NCBI GenBank assembly: GCA_937958285.1
Contig: CALFXQ010000264.1
Span: 1 to 7,933 of the forward strand
Origin: an uncultured Fusibacter sp.
Lineage (GTDB): Bacteria; Bacillota; Clostridia; Peptostreptococcales; Acidaminobacteraceae
Length of the DNA stretch: 7,933 nucleotides
Direction: 5' to 3'
Shown piece by piece: positions 1 to 6,032 of the stretch. The position numbers and the translations under genes were made by a program. The stretch's first letter is position 1; each line of letters starts with the position of its first letter. The notes under the pieces were generated by a model. The model saw only the letters and a program-made list of their open reading frames with translations. It searched no databases and was not told the DNA's origin.

Positions 1-286
1 TCACCGCTTCTAGCGCAATAACGCGAATATCCGTGGGCAAATAATGATTTAAGTCCTTCTTTAAATCGATGACATTTATCTTTTGGGGCCATTGAAAAGA
101 CGCCACCTGACCCATGGCATGAACACCAGCATCTGTTCTTCCAGCGCCGACGATTTCTATCGGACCGCCTAGTATCCGCCCTAAAGTATCTTCTATTTTA
201 CCCTGTATGGTTTTTTTGTCATTTAAGCGTTGCCATCCGGAATAATGCGTGCCGTCGTATGCCAATGTCAACTTATAGCTAGTCAT
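1..286 (-). CDS. truA: tRNA pseudouridine synthase A (TruA), N-terminal part, cut by window edge
   Basis: TruA converts uridines 38-40 in the anticodon arm of many tRNAs to pseudouridine, in the cytoplasm. Only the first 95 residues are in the window; the gene continues past the left edge (the family is about 245-270 residues). The N-terminal YDGTHYSGWQ motif (residues 10-19) and the active-site motif GRTDAGVHA (49-57) are clear. D52 is the catalytic aspartate of the family. The ATG at 286 is preceded by AAAGGAG (294-300) with a 7-nt gap, which supports this start. The gene is divergent from the MATE transporter and has its own promoter. In many Bacillota truA follows the ecfA-ecfT genes and precedes rplM-rpsI. 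Nothing like that lies upstream here, so this copy is separately transcribed and may be a second truA. The identification is secure; which paralogue it is remains unknown. Confidence 0.95.
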   Translation of the reverse strand, partial: MTSYKLTLAYDGTHYSGWQRLNDKKTIQGKIEDTLGRILGGPIEIVGAGRTDAGVHAMGQVASFQWPQKINVIDLKKDLNHYLPTDIRVIALEAV

Positions 287-308
287 GGATTATCTCCTTT
301 TTACAATG

Positions 309-337
309 ATTATAGCATATTCTATAAAGCATGTTAT
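309..337 (-). promoter_or_regulatory. Predicted truA promoter (extended -10)
   Basis: Read on the minus strand, there is a perfect TATAAT at 314-309 preceded by TGC, which makes an extended -10. A -35-like ATAACA (337-332, 4 of 6 matches to TTGACA) lies 17 bp away. Transcription would start near 302, giving a leader of only about 16 nt that begins just before the ribosome binding site. Its -35 overlaps the -10 of the opposing MATE promoter. Confidence 0.6.
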
Positions 338-340
338 AAT
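312..340 (+). promoter_or_regulatory. Predicted promoter of the MATE transporter (extended -10)
   Basis: A perfect TATAAT at 335-340 is preceded by TGT (332-334), forming an extended -10. The -35 position at 17 bp spacing is poor (ATAGCA, 312-317, 3 of 6), as is common when a TGn element is present. Transcription would start near 347, giving a leader of about 54 nt before the ATG at 401. The promoter is interleaved with that of truA. Confidence 0.55.
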
Positions 341-385
341 GACATGAATATTTATCTCACCCGTTGCAGCCCTGTCTACCCAATA

Positions 386-391
386 AAAGGA
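386..391 (+). promoter_or_regulatory. Ribosome binding site that fixes the MATE start
   Basis: AAAGGA lies 9 nt upstream of the ATG at 401. It decides between that start and an in-frame upstream ATG at 230. The upstream ATG would lie inside truA and upstream of the predicted promoter, so it can be discarded. Confidence 0.65.
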
Positions 392-400
392 TATGTCTTC

Positions 401-1792
401 ATGAAAACGCCTCAGCTTATAAAAAATGTAAAAAACATGATCGCCGACAAGCAATTCATTGGCGCTTTGCTATCCATAGGCATTCCTGTAGTGATACAAA
501 ATGCCATCTCTTCATCGCTCAATCTGGTGGATGTAGTGATGATTGGAAAGCTTGGAGAGTCCAGCATATCTGGCGTGGGCCTAGCAAATCAATACTTCTT
601 TATTTATGTATTATTGCTCTTTGGAACCAATAGCGGCGCTGGTGTCTACATTGCCCAGTACTGGGGAAAGGGCGACAAGAAAAGCGTGATGAAAACCGCC
701 GGAGTGGCGCTGACGATTAGCTTTTTTGCATCTCTAGCCTTTGCCGCAGTTGCAGGTTTTGCCCCAACACTTTGCATTAAACTGTTCACCACAGACATAG
801 AGACCGTTAGAATTGGCGCTTCTTATCTGAGCATTATAAGCCTCACCTTTCCACTCACCGCCATCAGTTTTGCCTTGGCACAGGCAAGTCGTTCCGTGCG
901 CAATACCAAGCTTCCCATGATGGCCAGCGCAATTTCTTTAATCGTCAATACCATGCTCAACTATCTTTTGATTTTTGGAAAATTTGGGTTTCCCGAACTT
1001 GGCGTTGAAGGAGCCGCATGGGCCACTGTAATTGCGCGTTTAGTAGAAGTATCCTTTATGATTTTTGCCACACGCAAAAAAGAGAACCCCCTCTCAGAAC
1101 CGCTGAACACCTATTTTAGCTACGACTTTGCCTTTGTTAAGACCATTATGAGAACGAGCTTTCCTGTAATTCTCAATGAGTTCCTTTGGGCCATTGGCGT
1201 TACACTTTACGTGCTTGCCTATGCACGATCTGGAACCGATGCCTACGCTGCCGTTCAGATCTCTCAAACTGTCGACAAGCTTTTCTTTGTGTTTGCCTTT
1301 GGCATTGGCAGCGCAGGCGGTGTAATGATAGGCAATGCTCTCGGCGAGGGGCAAATGGAAAAGGCATTTAAATATGCTTGGTATCTCAACTATTTGAGTA
1401 TCTTTACAGGTATTTTTCTTGGTTTACTGCTAATGCTACTATCGCCCCTTGTTGTTAAGCTCTTCAACGTCTCTGATGCTATACGCTTCGATGCCGTTCG
1501 CGTGATGTTCTTTGTTGGACTTTTTATGGCTTTAAAAATGTGCAATGCCCTTCAAATTATTGGCACACTAAGAGGCGGTGGCGATACCAAATACGCATTA
1601 TATATGGAGATTGGATCCGTTTACTTAGTTGGTGTTCCACTGGCGTTTATTGGAACGGCAGTGCTCGATTTGCCCATTTATTGGGTAGTGTTTTTGGTTT
1701 CCACTGAAGAAATTGTTAAGGCATACTTCGGATTTAAAAGACTGCATTCAAGGCGTTGGGCGAATAATTTAGTGTCGACTAAGGCTACTTGA
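401..1792 (+). CDS. MATE family multidrug/toxin efflux transporter
   Basis: The 463-residue product is a polytopic inner-membrane protein of the MATE family (Na+- or H+-coupled antiporters that export drugs or metabolites). The length fits the usual 440-480 residues with 12 helices. Hydrophobic stretches run almost throughout (for example about residues 20-40, 64-85, 101-121, 138-160, 170-192, 293-311, 330-354, 366-382, 402-420). Family hallmarks are a first-helix-pair motif with NLVDVVMIGKLG (41-52) followed by the typical GLANQ, GVEGAAWATVIAR (201-213) near the end of the first bundle, and RGGGDTKYAL (391-400) in the second. The start is set by the ribosome binding site and by the promoter position; an upstream in-frame extension would overlap truA. 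The gene is monocistronic, divergent from truA and convergent with the DUF2007 gene, ending in a shared terminator. The substrate cannot be predicted, and no adjacent regulator is visible. Confidence 0.93.
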   Translation: MKTPQLIKNVKNMIADKQFIGALLSIGIPVVIQNAISSSLNLVDVVMIGKLGESSISGVGLANQYFFIYVLLLFGTNSGAGVYIAQYWGKGDKKSVMKTAGVALTISFFASLAFAAVAGFAPTLCIKLFTTDIETVRIGASYLSIISLTFPLTAISFALAQASRSVRNTKLPMMASAISLIVNTMLNYLLIFGKFGFPELGVEGAAWATVIARLVEVSFMIFATRKKENPLSEPLNTYFSYDFAFVKTIMRTSFPVILNEFLWAIGVTLYVLAYARSGTDAYAAVQISQTVDKLFFVFAFGIGSAGGVMIGNALGEGQMEKAFKYAWYLNYLSIFTGIFLGLLLMLLSPLVVKLFNVSDAIRFDAVRVMFFVGLFMALKMCNALQIIGTLRGGGDTKYALYMEIGSVYLVGVPLAFIGTAVLDLPIYWVVFLVSTEEIVKAYFGFKRLHSRRWANNLVSTKAT

Positions 1793-1845
1793 CAATACCC
1801 TCAAATTGAACTCAGGGGGCATTGAACACCCTGTACAAGCGTAAA

Positions 1846-1867
1846 AAAAAGGGCTTAGGCCCTTTTT
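1846..1867. terminator. Bidirectional rho-independent terminator between the MATE and DUF2007 genes
   Basis: A 9-bp perfect stem (AAAAAGGGC at 1846-1854 with GCCCTTTTT at 1859-1867) closes a TTAG loop. It is followed by a T-run on the plus strand and preceded by an A-run, which is a T-run on the minus strand, so it can stop transcripts from both convergent genes. The last two stem bases overlap the TAA stop codon (1866-1868) of the minus-strand gene. Confidence 0.88.
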
Positions 1868-2114
1868 ATTTATGGTTAAATTGCATTAAAATTCGCTTTG
1901 CCTCTTGTACCTGATGTTCGCTGACGTATAAATCTACTCCGGTGTGACTCATGCCCATATAGATCAAACTGGCTTCTCCAAGACCCTGGTAAATGCGGTG
2001 TACCGGGATGCCATTGTCCTCTAAAATTTCTATAAGCATTTCTGCTACTATATCGTTGTCGAATCTTCCGACAAGAACCTCGTGCAATTCTGATTGAAAG
2101 CGCTTTTCTCCCAT
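1866..2114 (-). CDS. DUF2007 domain small protein (putative signal-transducing protein)
   Basis: This small, soluble 82-residue protein matches the DUF2007 pattern: an alternating strand-helix-strand fold with a helix of the form AEMLIEILEDNGIPV (about residues 24-38). A central QGLGEA stretch follows, then GVDLYVSEHQVQEAKRIL near the C-terminus. The family is annotated in Pfam as a putative prokaryotic signal-transducing protein, and no biochemical function is established. I see no catalytic motif or membrane segment. The start is the ATG at 2114, with AGGAGG 7 nt upstream. A GTG six bases further upstream (2120) is only 1 nt from that site and is unlikely to be used. The gene lies downstream of nifJ on the same strand, but a strong terminator separates them, so it is either expressed by read-through or from a promoter I could not identify in the 75 bp between. 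Confidence 0.82.
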   Translation of the reverse strand: MGEKRFQSELHEVLVGRFDNDIVAEMLIEILEDNGIPVHRIYQGLGEASLIYMGMSHTGVDLYVSEHQVQEAKRILMQFNHK

Positions 2115-2121
2115 ATTCACC

Positions 2122-2127
2122 CCTCCT
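2122..2127 (-). promoter_or_regulatory. Ribosome binding site that fixes the DUF2007 start
   Basis: AGGAGG (minus strand), within a longer AAGGAGGG (2121-2128), lies 7 nt from the ATG at 2114 and 1 nt from an in-frame GTG at 2120. The spacing favours the ATG and an 82-residue product. Confidence 0.8.
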
Positions 2128-2189
2128 TATTTGACTTATGCCCAATCTTGTTGGATTCAAACATGAGAAATACGAACGCATAGTGAAAA

Positions 2190-2222
2190 AAAATGCCCTC
2201 ATCCGAAAGGAGAGGGCATTTT
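2190..2222 (-). terminator. Rho-independent terminator of nifJ
   Basis: An 11-bp stem (2190-2200 with 2212-2222; core ATGCCCTC/GAGGGCAT) is extended by an inner 3-bp TCC/GGA helix after a single bulged A, leaving a 4-nt loop. On the minus strand it is followed by a run of T (positions 2190 down to 2186 and beyond). It lies about 47 nt after the nifJ stop codon and upstream of the DUF2007 gene. Confidence 0.9.
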
Positions 2223-2269
2223 GATTATTGTAATTTTTTGTTCTCGCTTTAGAAAATTGCTTGCTGCGA

Positions 2270-5200
2270 TTAGTACTGCATTGCAGCAAATCGCTTGTAG
2301 CTTGCGTATCTCTCTTTTGCTTGAACTTCTGCCACTGCAAAGAGCTCTTCAGCCACTTCTGGGAAGGCTTTTTTGAGTGATGTGTAGCGCACTTCTGAAA
2401 GCATGAACTCTCTGAAGCTCTTAGTAGGCTCTTTTGAGTCGAGGATAAATGGATTCTTACCTTCTGCTGCAACGCGTGGGTCGAATCTCCACAAGTGCCA
2501 GTAGCCTGCTTCAACCGCTTCTTTAGATTGGTTCTGCGTTCTACCCATACCTTCTTTGATACCGTGAGCGATACAAGGCGCGTACGCAATTACAAGTGAT
2601 GGACCATCATAGCTCTCAGCTTCTTTAATGGCTTTAAGCGTTTGATTTTTATCAGCACCCATTGCAATTTGAGCAACATAGATGTAACCATAAGTTGTCA
2701 TCATGAGGCCAAGATCTTTCTTCTTCACGCGCATGCCGGCAGCAGCAAATTTCGCTGTCGCTGCAACTGGTGTAGATTTTGAAGCTTGTCCGCCTGTGTT
2801 AGAGTAAACTTCTGTATCGAATACAAAGATATTGACGTTAGCGCCAGATGCGAGTACGTGATCTAAACCACCGTAACCGATATCGTATGCCCAACCATCG
2901 CCACCAATAATCCAAATTGACTTCTTGATGAGGTAGTCTTTGATAACTTCGATTTCAGTAAGAAGCTCGTTAGCGCGGGCATTGCCAAGGTCTTTGCCAA
3001 ACATTGGCAAGATTTGGAGTGTAGCCGCTTTAGATGCCGTTGCATCGTCTTTACCAGCAAGCCATGCTTCGAAAGGTGCTTTTTCTACATCGAGTGCAAC
3101 GAGTTCAGTCATAAGAAGCGCAAGCTTCTCTCTTACTTTATCGATTGCCAAGCCGTAGCCATAGCCATACTCAGCATTGTCTTCGAAGAGCGAGTTTGCC
3201 CATGCTGGACCTTTGCCTTCAGAGTTTTTGCAGTATGGTGTAGATGGTGCAGAACCGCCCCAGATTGAAGAACAACCCGTTGCATTGGCAATCATCATGC
3301 GGTCACCGTAAAGTTGAGTGATCAACTTCATGTATGGTGTTTCACCGCAACCTGCGCAAGCGCCAGAGAATTCGAAGAGCGGCTGAGCAAACTGGCTGCC
3401 TTTTAAGCTGAACTTATCCATTAAGTTATCTTTGATAACTGTTGTGATAGCGTAGTTCCAGTTAGGTACTTGAGCTTCTACTTGTGAGTCAATCGCCTTC
3501 ATTACAAGTGCTTTGTTTTTAGAAGGACAAATGTCTGCGCAGTTTCCGCAACCCGTACAGTCTAAAGTAGAAACTTGAATTTTGTATGTGAGGCTTTCGA
3601 AGCCTTTACCAGTAGCTTTAAGCGTGTTGAAAGTCTCAGGCTTATTCGCTTCTTCTTTTTCGTCTAACAAGAATGGGCGAATTGCAGCATGTGGACATAC
3701 ATAAGAACATTGGTTACATTGGATACAGTTTTCTGCAATCCACTCAGGAACATTGACGGCGATAGCGCGCTTTTCGTAAGCTGCAGTACCGTGCTCAAAT
3801 GTGCCATCTTCTCTGCCAAGGAAGCTAGAAACAGGCAAGTTGTCGCCTTCTTGAGCTGACATTGGACGGAGAATATTTGTGATAAACTCAGGCTCTTCTG
3901 CACTTGTTGTAGCAAAATCAGATGCAGTTGCCCAATCTGCAGGCACCTCGATTTGAACTAAGTCAGTGATACCTTTATCAACAGCAGCGTAGTTCATGTT
4001 GACAATTTTCTCACCCTTTAGACCATATGACTTAACAATTGCTTCTTTGAGGTAAGCTACCGCTTTGTCGAGCTCGATAACTTCAGCTAGTTTAAAGAAC
4101 GCAGATTGCATCACCATGTTGATGCGGTTGCCAAGGCCAATCTCTTCTGCAATCGCAGTCGCATTAATTGTATAGAACTTAATGTCGTTTTTAGCAATGT
4201 AGTTCTTCATTTTTGCAGGGAGGTTTGCATTGATTTCAGCAGGTGTCCAAAGTGAGTTCAATACGAAAGAGCCGCCTTTTTTGAGGCCTTTTAACAAGTC
4301 GTATTGGAATACATAGCTTTGGTTGTGGCATGCCACATAGTCTGCTTCGTCGATAAGGTAAGTAGAGCGAATAGGATCTTTACCAAAACGCAAGTGAGAT
4401 ACTGTAATACCACCAGATTTTTTAGAGTCGTAAGAGAAGTAACCTTGTGCGTAAAGGTCTGTTTTGTCGCCGATAATTTTGATCGCCGATTTGTTAGCGC
4501 CAACTGTACCGTCAGAGCCAAGACCCCAGAACTTACATCTTACAGTGCCCGCTGGCTCAGTGACGATCTTCTCGTTGATATCGAGTGAGAGGTGTGTCAC
4601 GTCGTCGTTGATACCGATTGTAAAGTTGTGGCGTGGTGCAGCTGCCAACATATCGTAAACTGCTTTAATTTGTGAAGGTGTGGTGTCTTTTGAACCCAAG
4701 CCATAACGGCCGCCCACGATAACAGGTGCATTTTCTTTGCCGTAGAAAGCAGAGCGAATGTCGAGGTAAAGTGGCTCGCCAATTGCACCTGGCTCTTTAG
4801 TTCTGTCGAGAACAGCGATTTTCTTAACAGTTGTTGGAAGTACATTGAACATATACTCAGGAGCAAAAGGTCTGTAGAGGTGGACTTTAAGAAGACCAAC
4901 ATTAGCACCTTTAGCATTGATATAGTCAATTGTCTCTTCGATCGTCTCACATACTGAACCCATTGCGACGATGATATTTTCTGCTGTTGGCGAACCGTAG
5001 TAGTTAAATGGCTTGTAATCGCGACCAGTTACTTCGTTGATTTTTTCCATGTAATCTGCAACTACTGCAGGAATGTTGTTGTAGAAAGTGTTAGATGCTT
5101 CTCTCGCTTGGAAGAAGATATCTGGATTTTGAGCAGTACCACGTGTAACAGGACGCTCAGGATTCAATGATTTGTTTCTGAATGCTGCAATAGCATCGTG

Positions 5201-5791
5201 ATCTACAAGTGAATTGAATACAGAGTAGTCGATCGTTTCGATTTTTTGAACTTCGTGTGATGTTCTAAAACCGTCGAAGAAATGAAGGAATGGCACACGT
5301 GTTTTGATCGCCGTCATGTGCGCGATACCGCCAAGGTCCATAACTTCTTGAACAGAGTTAGAAGCCAAAAGTGCAAAGCCCGTTTGACGCGCTGACATAA
5401 CGTCAGAGTGATCGCCGAAGATTGAAAGCGCTTGTGAAGCTAATGCTCTAGCAGAAACGTGGAATACGCCCGGCAATAACTCGCCTGCGATTTTGTACAT
5501 ATTTGGGATCATCAACAACAAACCTTGTGATGCAGTAAAAGTAGTTGTCAATGCACCTGCTTGAAGTGAACCGTGAACTGCACCAGCAGCACCAGCCTCA
5601 GATTGAAGCTCAGATACGTGAACAGTTTGTCCAAAGATATTCTTTTTGCCATTAGCTGCCCATTCGTCTACGAATTCAGCCATGTTTGATGATGGTGTAA
5701 TAGGGTAAATCGCAGCGACGTCTGTGAACGCGTAGGACACATATGCAGCAGCGGTGTTACCATCCATCGTCTTCATTACTTTGTTACTCAT
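2270..5791 (-). CDS. nifJ: Pyruvate:ferredoxin (flavodoxin) oxidoreductase, single-chain
   Basis: PFOR oxidises pyruvate with CoA to acetyl-CoA and CO2, reducing ferredoxin or flavodoxin, in the cytoplasm of anaerobes. The 1173-residue chain has the full fused order. An N-terminal domain carries YPITPSS (29-35). T32, E65 and R115 match the pyruvate- and TPP-contacting residues of the Desulfovibrio africanus enzyme. Domain II and the gamma domain follow (about 260-630). A two-cluster ferredoxin domain has cysteines 689, 692, 695, 699 and 745, 748, 751, 755. The C-terminal TPP domain carries the proximal [4Fe-4S] ligands C812, C815, C840 and C1073, the GDG motif (964-966) and N998. All catalytic and cluster residues are present. 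The protein ends near the end of domain VI and lacks the C-terminal extension that protects the D. africanus enzyme from oxygen. The ATG at 5791 has AGGAGGAG 7 nt upstream; a GTG seven codons upstream (5812) is unsupported. The gene is monocistronic with its own promoter and terminator. The alternative symbols por and pfor are also used. Confidence 0.97.
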   Translation of the reverse strand: MSNKVMKTMDGNTAAAYVSYAFTDVAAIYPITPSSNMAEFVDEWAANGKKNIFGQTVHVSELQSEAGAAGAVHGSLQAGALTTTFTASQGLLLMIPNMYKIAGELLPGVFHVSARALASQALSIFGDHSDVMSARQTGFALLASNSVQEVMDLGGIAHMTAIKTRVPFLHFFDGFRTSHEVQKIETIDYSVFNSLVDHDAIAAFRNKSLNPERPVTRGTAQNPDIFFQAREASNTFYNNIPAVVADYMEKINEVTGRDYKPFNYYGSPTAENIIVAMGSVCETIEETIDYINAKGANVGLLKVHLYRPFAPEYMFNVLPTTVKKIAVLDRTKEPGAIGEPLYLDIRSAFYGKENAPVIVGGRYGLGSKDTTPSQIKAVYDMLAAAPRHNFTIGINDDVTHLSLDINEKIVTEPAGTVRCKFWGLGSDGTVGANKSAIKIIGDKTDLYAQGYFSYDSKKSGGITVSHLRFGKDPIRSTYLIDEADYVACHNQSYVFQYDLLKGLKKGGSFVLNSLWTPAEINANLPAKMKNYIAKNDIKFYTINATAIAEEIGLGNRINMVMQSAFFKLAEVIELDKAVAYLKEAIVKSYGLKGEKIVNMNYAAVDKGITDLVQIEVPADWATASDFATTSAEEPEFITNILRPMSAQEGDNLPVSSFLGREDGTFEHGTAAYEKRAIAVNVPEWIAENCIQCNQCSYVCPHAAIRPFLLDEKEEANKPETFNTLKATGKGFESLTYKIQVSTLDCTGCGNCADICPSKNKALVMKAIDSQVEAQVPNWNYAITTVIKDNLMDKFSLKGSQFAQPLFEFSGACAGCGETPYMKLITQLYGDRMMIANATGCSSIWGGSAPSTPYCKNSEGKGPAWANSLFEDNAEYGYGYGLAIDKVREKLALLMTELVALDVEKAPFEAWLAGKDDATASKAATLQILPMFGKDLGNARANELLTEIEVIKDYLIKKSIWIIGGDGWAYDIGYGGLDHVLASGANVNIFVFDTEVYSNTGGQASKSTPVAATAKFAAAGMRVKKKDLGLMMTTYGYIYVAQIAMGADKNQTLKAIKEAESYDGPSLVIAYAPCIAHGIKEGMGRTQNQSKEAVEAGYWHLWRFDPRVAAEGKNPFILDSKEPTKSFREFMLSEVRYTSLKKAFPEVAEELFAVAEVQAKERYASYKRFAAMQY

Positions 5792-5798
5792 GGATACG

Positions 5799-5806
5799 CT
5801 CCTCCT
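5799..5806 (-). promoter_or_regulatory. Ribosome binding site that fixes the nifJ start
   Basis: AGGAGGAG on the minus strand lies 7 nt from the ATG at 5791. It excludes the in-frame GTG at 5812, which sits upstream of this site. Its first base is also the end of a small hairpin (5806-5822). Confidence 0.85.
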
Positions 5807-5822
5807 AACCACAGTTTGGTTA
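5806..5822 (-). promoter_or_regulatory. Small hairpin abutting the nifJ ribosome binding site
   Basis: TAACCA and TGGTTA form a 6-bp stem around a 5-nt loop in the nifJ leader. The 3' arm ends on the first base of AGGAGG. It could influence ribosome access or mRNA stability, but the stem is short and AT-rich, so this may be chance. Confidence 0.35.
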
Positions 5823-5843
5823 TTTTAAAAAGTATGCCTATAT

Positions 5844-5860
5844 CAAAGCATGATGCTTTG
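5844..5860 (-). promoter_or_regulatory. 17-bp palindrome in the nifJ leader
   Basis: CAAAGCAT and ATGCTTTG are perfect 8-bp arms around one central base, located about 25-40 nt downstream of the predicted transcription start. As RNA it would form a 7-bp hairpin with a 3-nt loop; as DNA it could be an operator for a dimeric repressor. The regulator is unknown. Confidence 0.45.
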
Positions 5861-5890
5861 TATACGCGGATACTCAATCGACACAACCTT

Positions 5891-5920
5891 AGTATAGTAT
5901 ACAATATACAAACATGTCAA
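5891..5920 (-). promoter_or_regulatory. Predicted nifJ promoter
   Basis: On the minus strand a perfect -35 TTGACA (5920-5915) and a -10 TATACT (5896-5891, 5 of 6) are separated by 18 bp. Transcription should begin near 5884, giving a leader of about 90 nt. This is the best promoter match in the window, as expected for a highly expressed central metabolic gene. Confidence 0.8.
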
Positions 5921-5961
5921 CGCTTTATATTTGAACGCCTTGTGCAAATGACTCTCAAAAA

Positions 5962-5975
5962 AGAAAACGTTTTCA
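5962..5975. promoter_or_regulatory. Candidate cre (CcpA-binding) site upstream of nifJ
   Basis: Read on the minus strand, TGAAAACGTTTTCT matches the catabolite-responsive element pattern TGWAARCGYTWNCA at every position except the last. The near-palindrome with a central CG is typical of LacI/GalR-family operators. It lies about 41 bp upstream of the nifJ -35, centred near -85. That placement fits CcpA activation rather than repression, as known for overflow-metabolism genes in Bacillus. No regulator gene is present in the window, so this rests on the motif alone. Confidence 0.5.
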
Positions 5976-5986
5976 CATCTCTAACC

Positions 5987-5998
5987 TTGCAATTGCAA
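5987..5998. repeat. Perfect 12-bp palindrome upstream of the cre-like site
   Basis: TTGCAATTGCAA is self-complementary and lies between the methyltransferase stop codon and the nifJ promoter. It is too short and AT-rich to terminate transcription. It could be an operator half-pair or chance. Confidence 0.3.
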
Positions 5999-6014
5999 CC
6001 CCTTCAGATTTGCT

Positions 6015-6032
6015 TTGTTAATTTTGTGACAA
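6015..6032. promoter_or_regulatory. Weak Rex-like inverted repeat
   Basis: TTGTTAATTTTGTGACAA resembles the clostridial Rex operator pattern TTGTTAAnnnnTTAACAA at 12 of 14 defined positions. Rex senses the NADH/NAD+ ratio and controls fermentation genes. The site overlaps the 3' end of the methyltransferase gene and sits about 95 bp upstream of the nifJ -35, farther than usual for Rex repression, so coding sequence may explain the match. Confidence 0.25.

Noticed and set aside
230..400. In-frame N-terminal extension of the MATE protein by 57 residues from an ATG at 230
   Set aside because: It overlaps truA on the opposite strand, lies upstream of the predicted promoter and has no ribosome binding site; the ATG at 401 gives the normal family length.
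1813..1833. CAGGG/CCCTG inverted repeat after the MATE gene as a separate terminator
   Set aside because: The stem is only 5 bp with an 11-nt loop and no T-run; the strong hairpin at 1846-1867 follows immediately.
1876..2589. A 237-residue open frame on the minus strand crossing the nifJ end, its terminator and the DUF2007 gene
   Set aside because: It is a frame-shifted shadow of two well-supported genes and would run through a strong terminator; the composition is not protein-like.
2940..4658. Several plus-strand open frames antisense to nifJ
   Set aside because: They arise from the codon bias of nifJ on the opposite strand, have no ribosome binding sites and resemble no family.
5792..5812. 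Seven-residue extension of PFOR from a GTG at 5812
   Set aside because: The AGGAGGAG site lies between this GTG and the ATG at 5791, so it can only serve the ATG, and PFOR proteins normally begin at the MSNKVMKTMDG-like segment.
5957..5975. GAAAACGTTTTC followed by T-residues read as a terminator for the methyltransferase
   Set aside because: At most 4 bp can pair once a loop is allowed, all but one of them A-T; this is too weak for a rho-independent terminator and fits a cre-like operator better.
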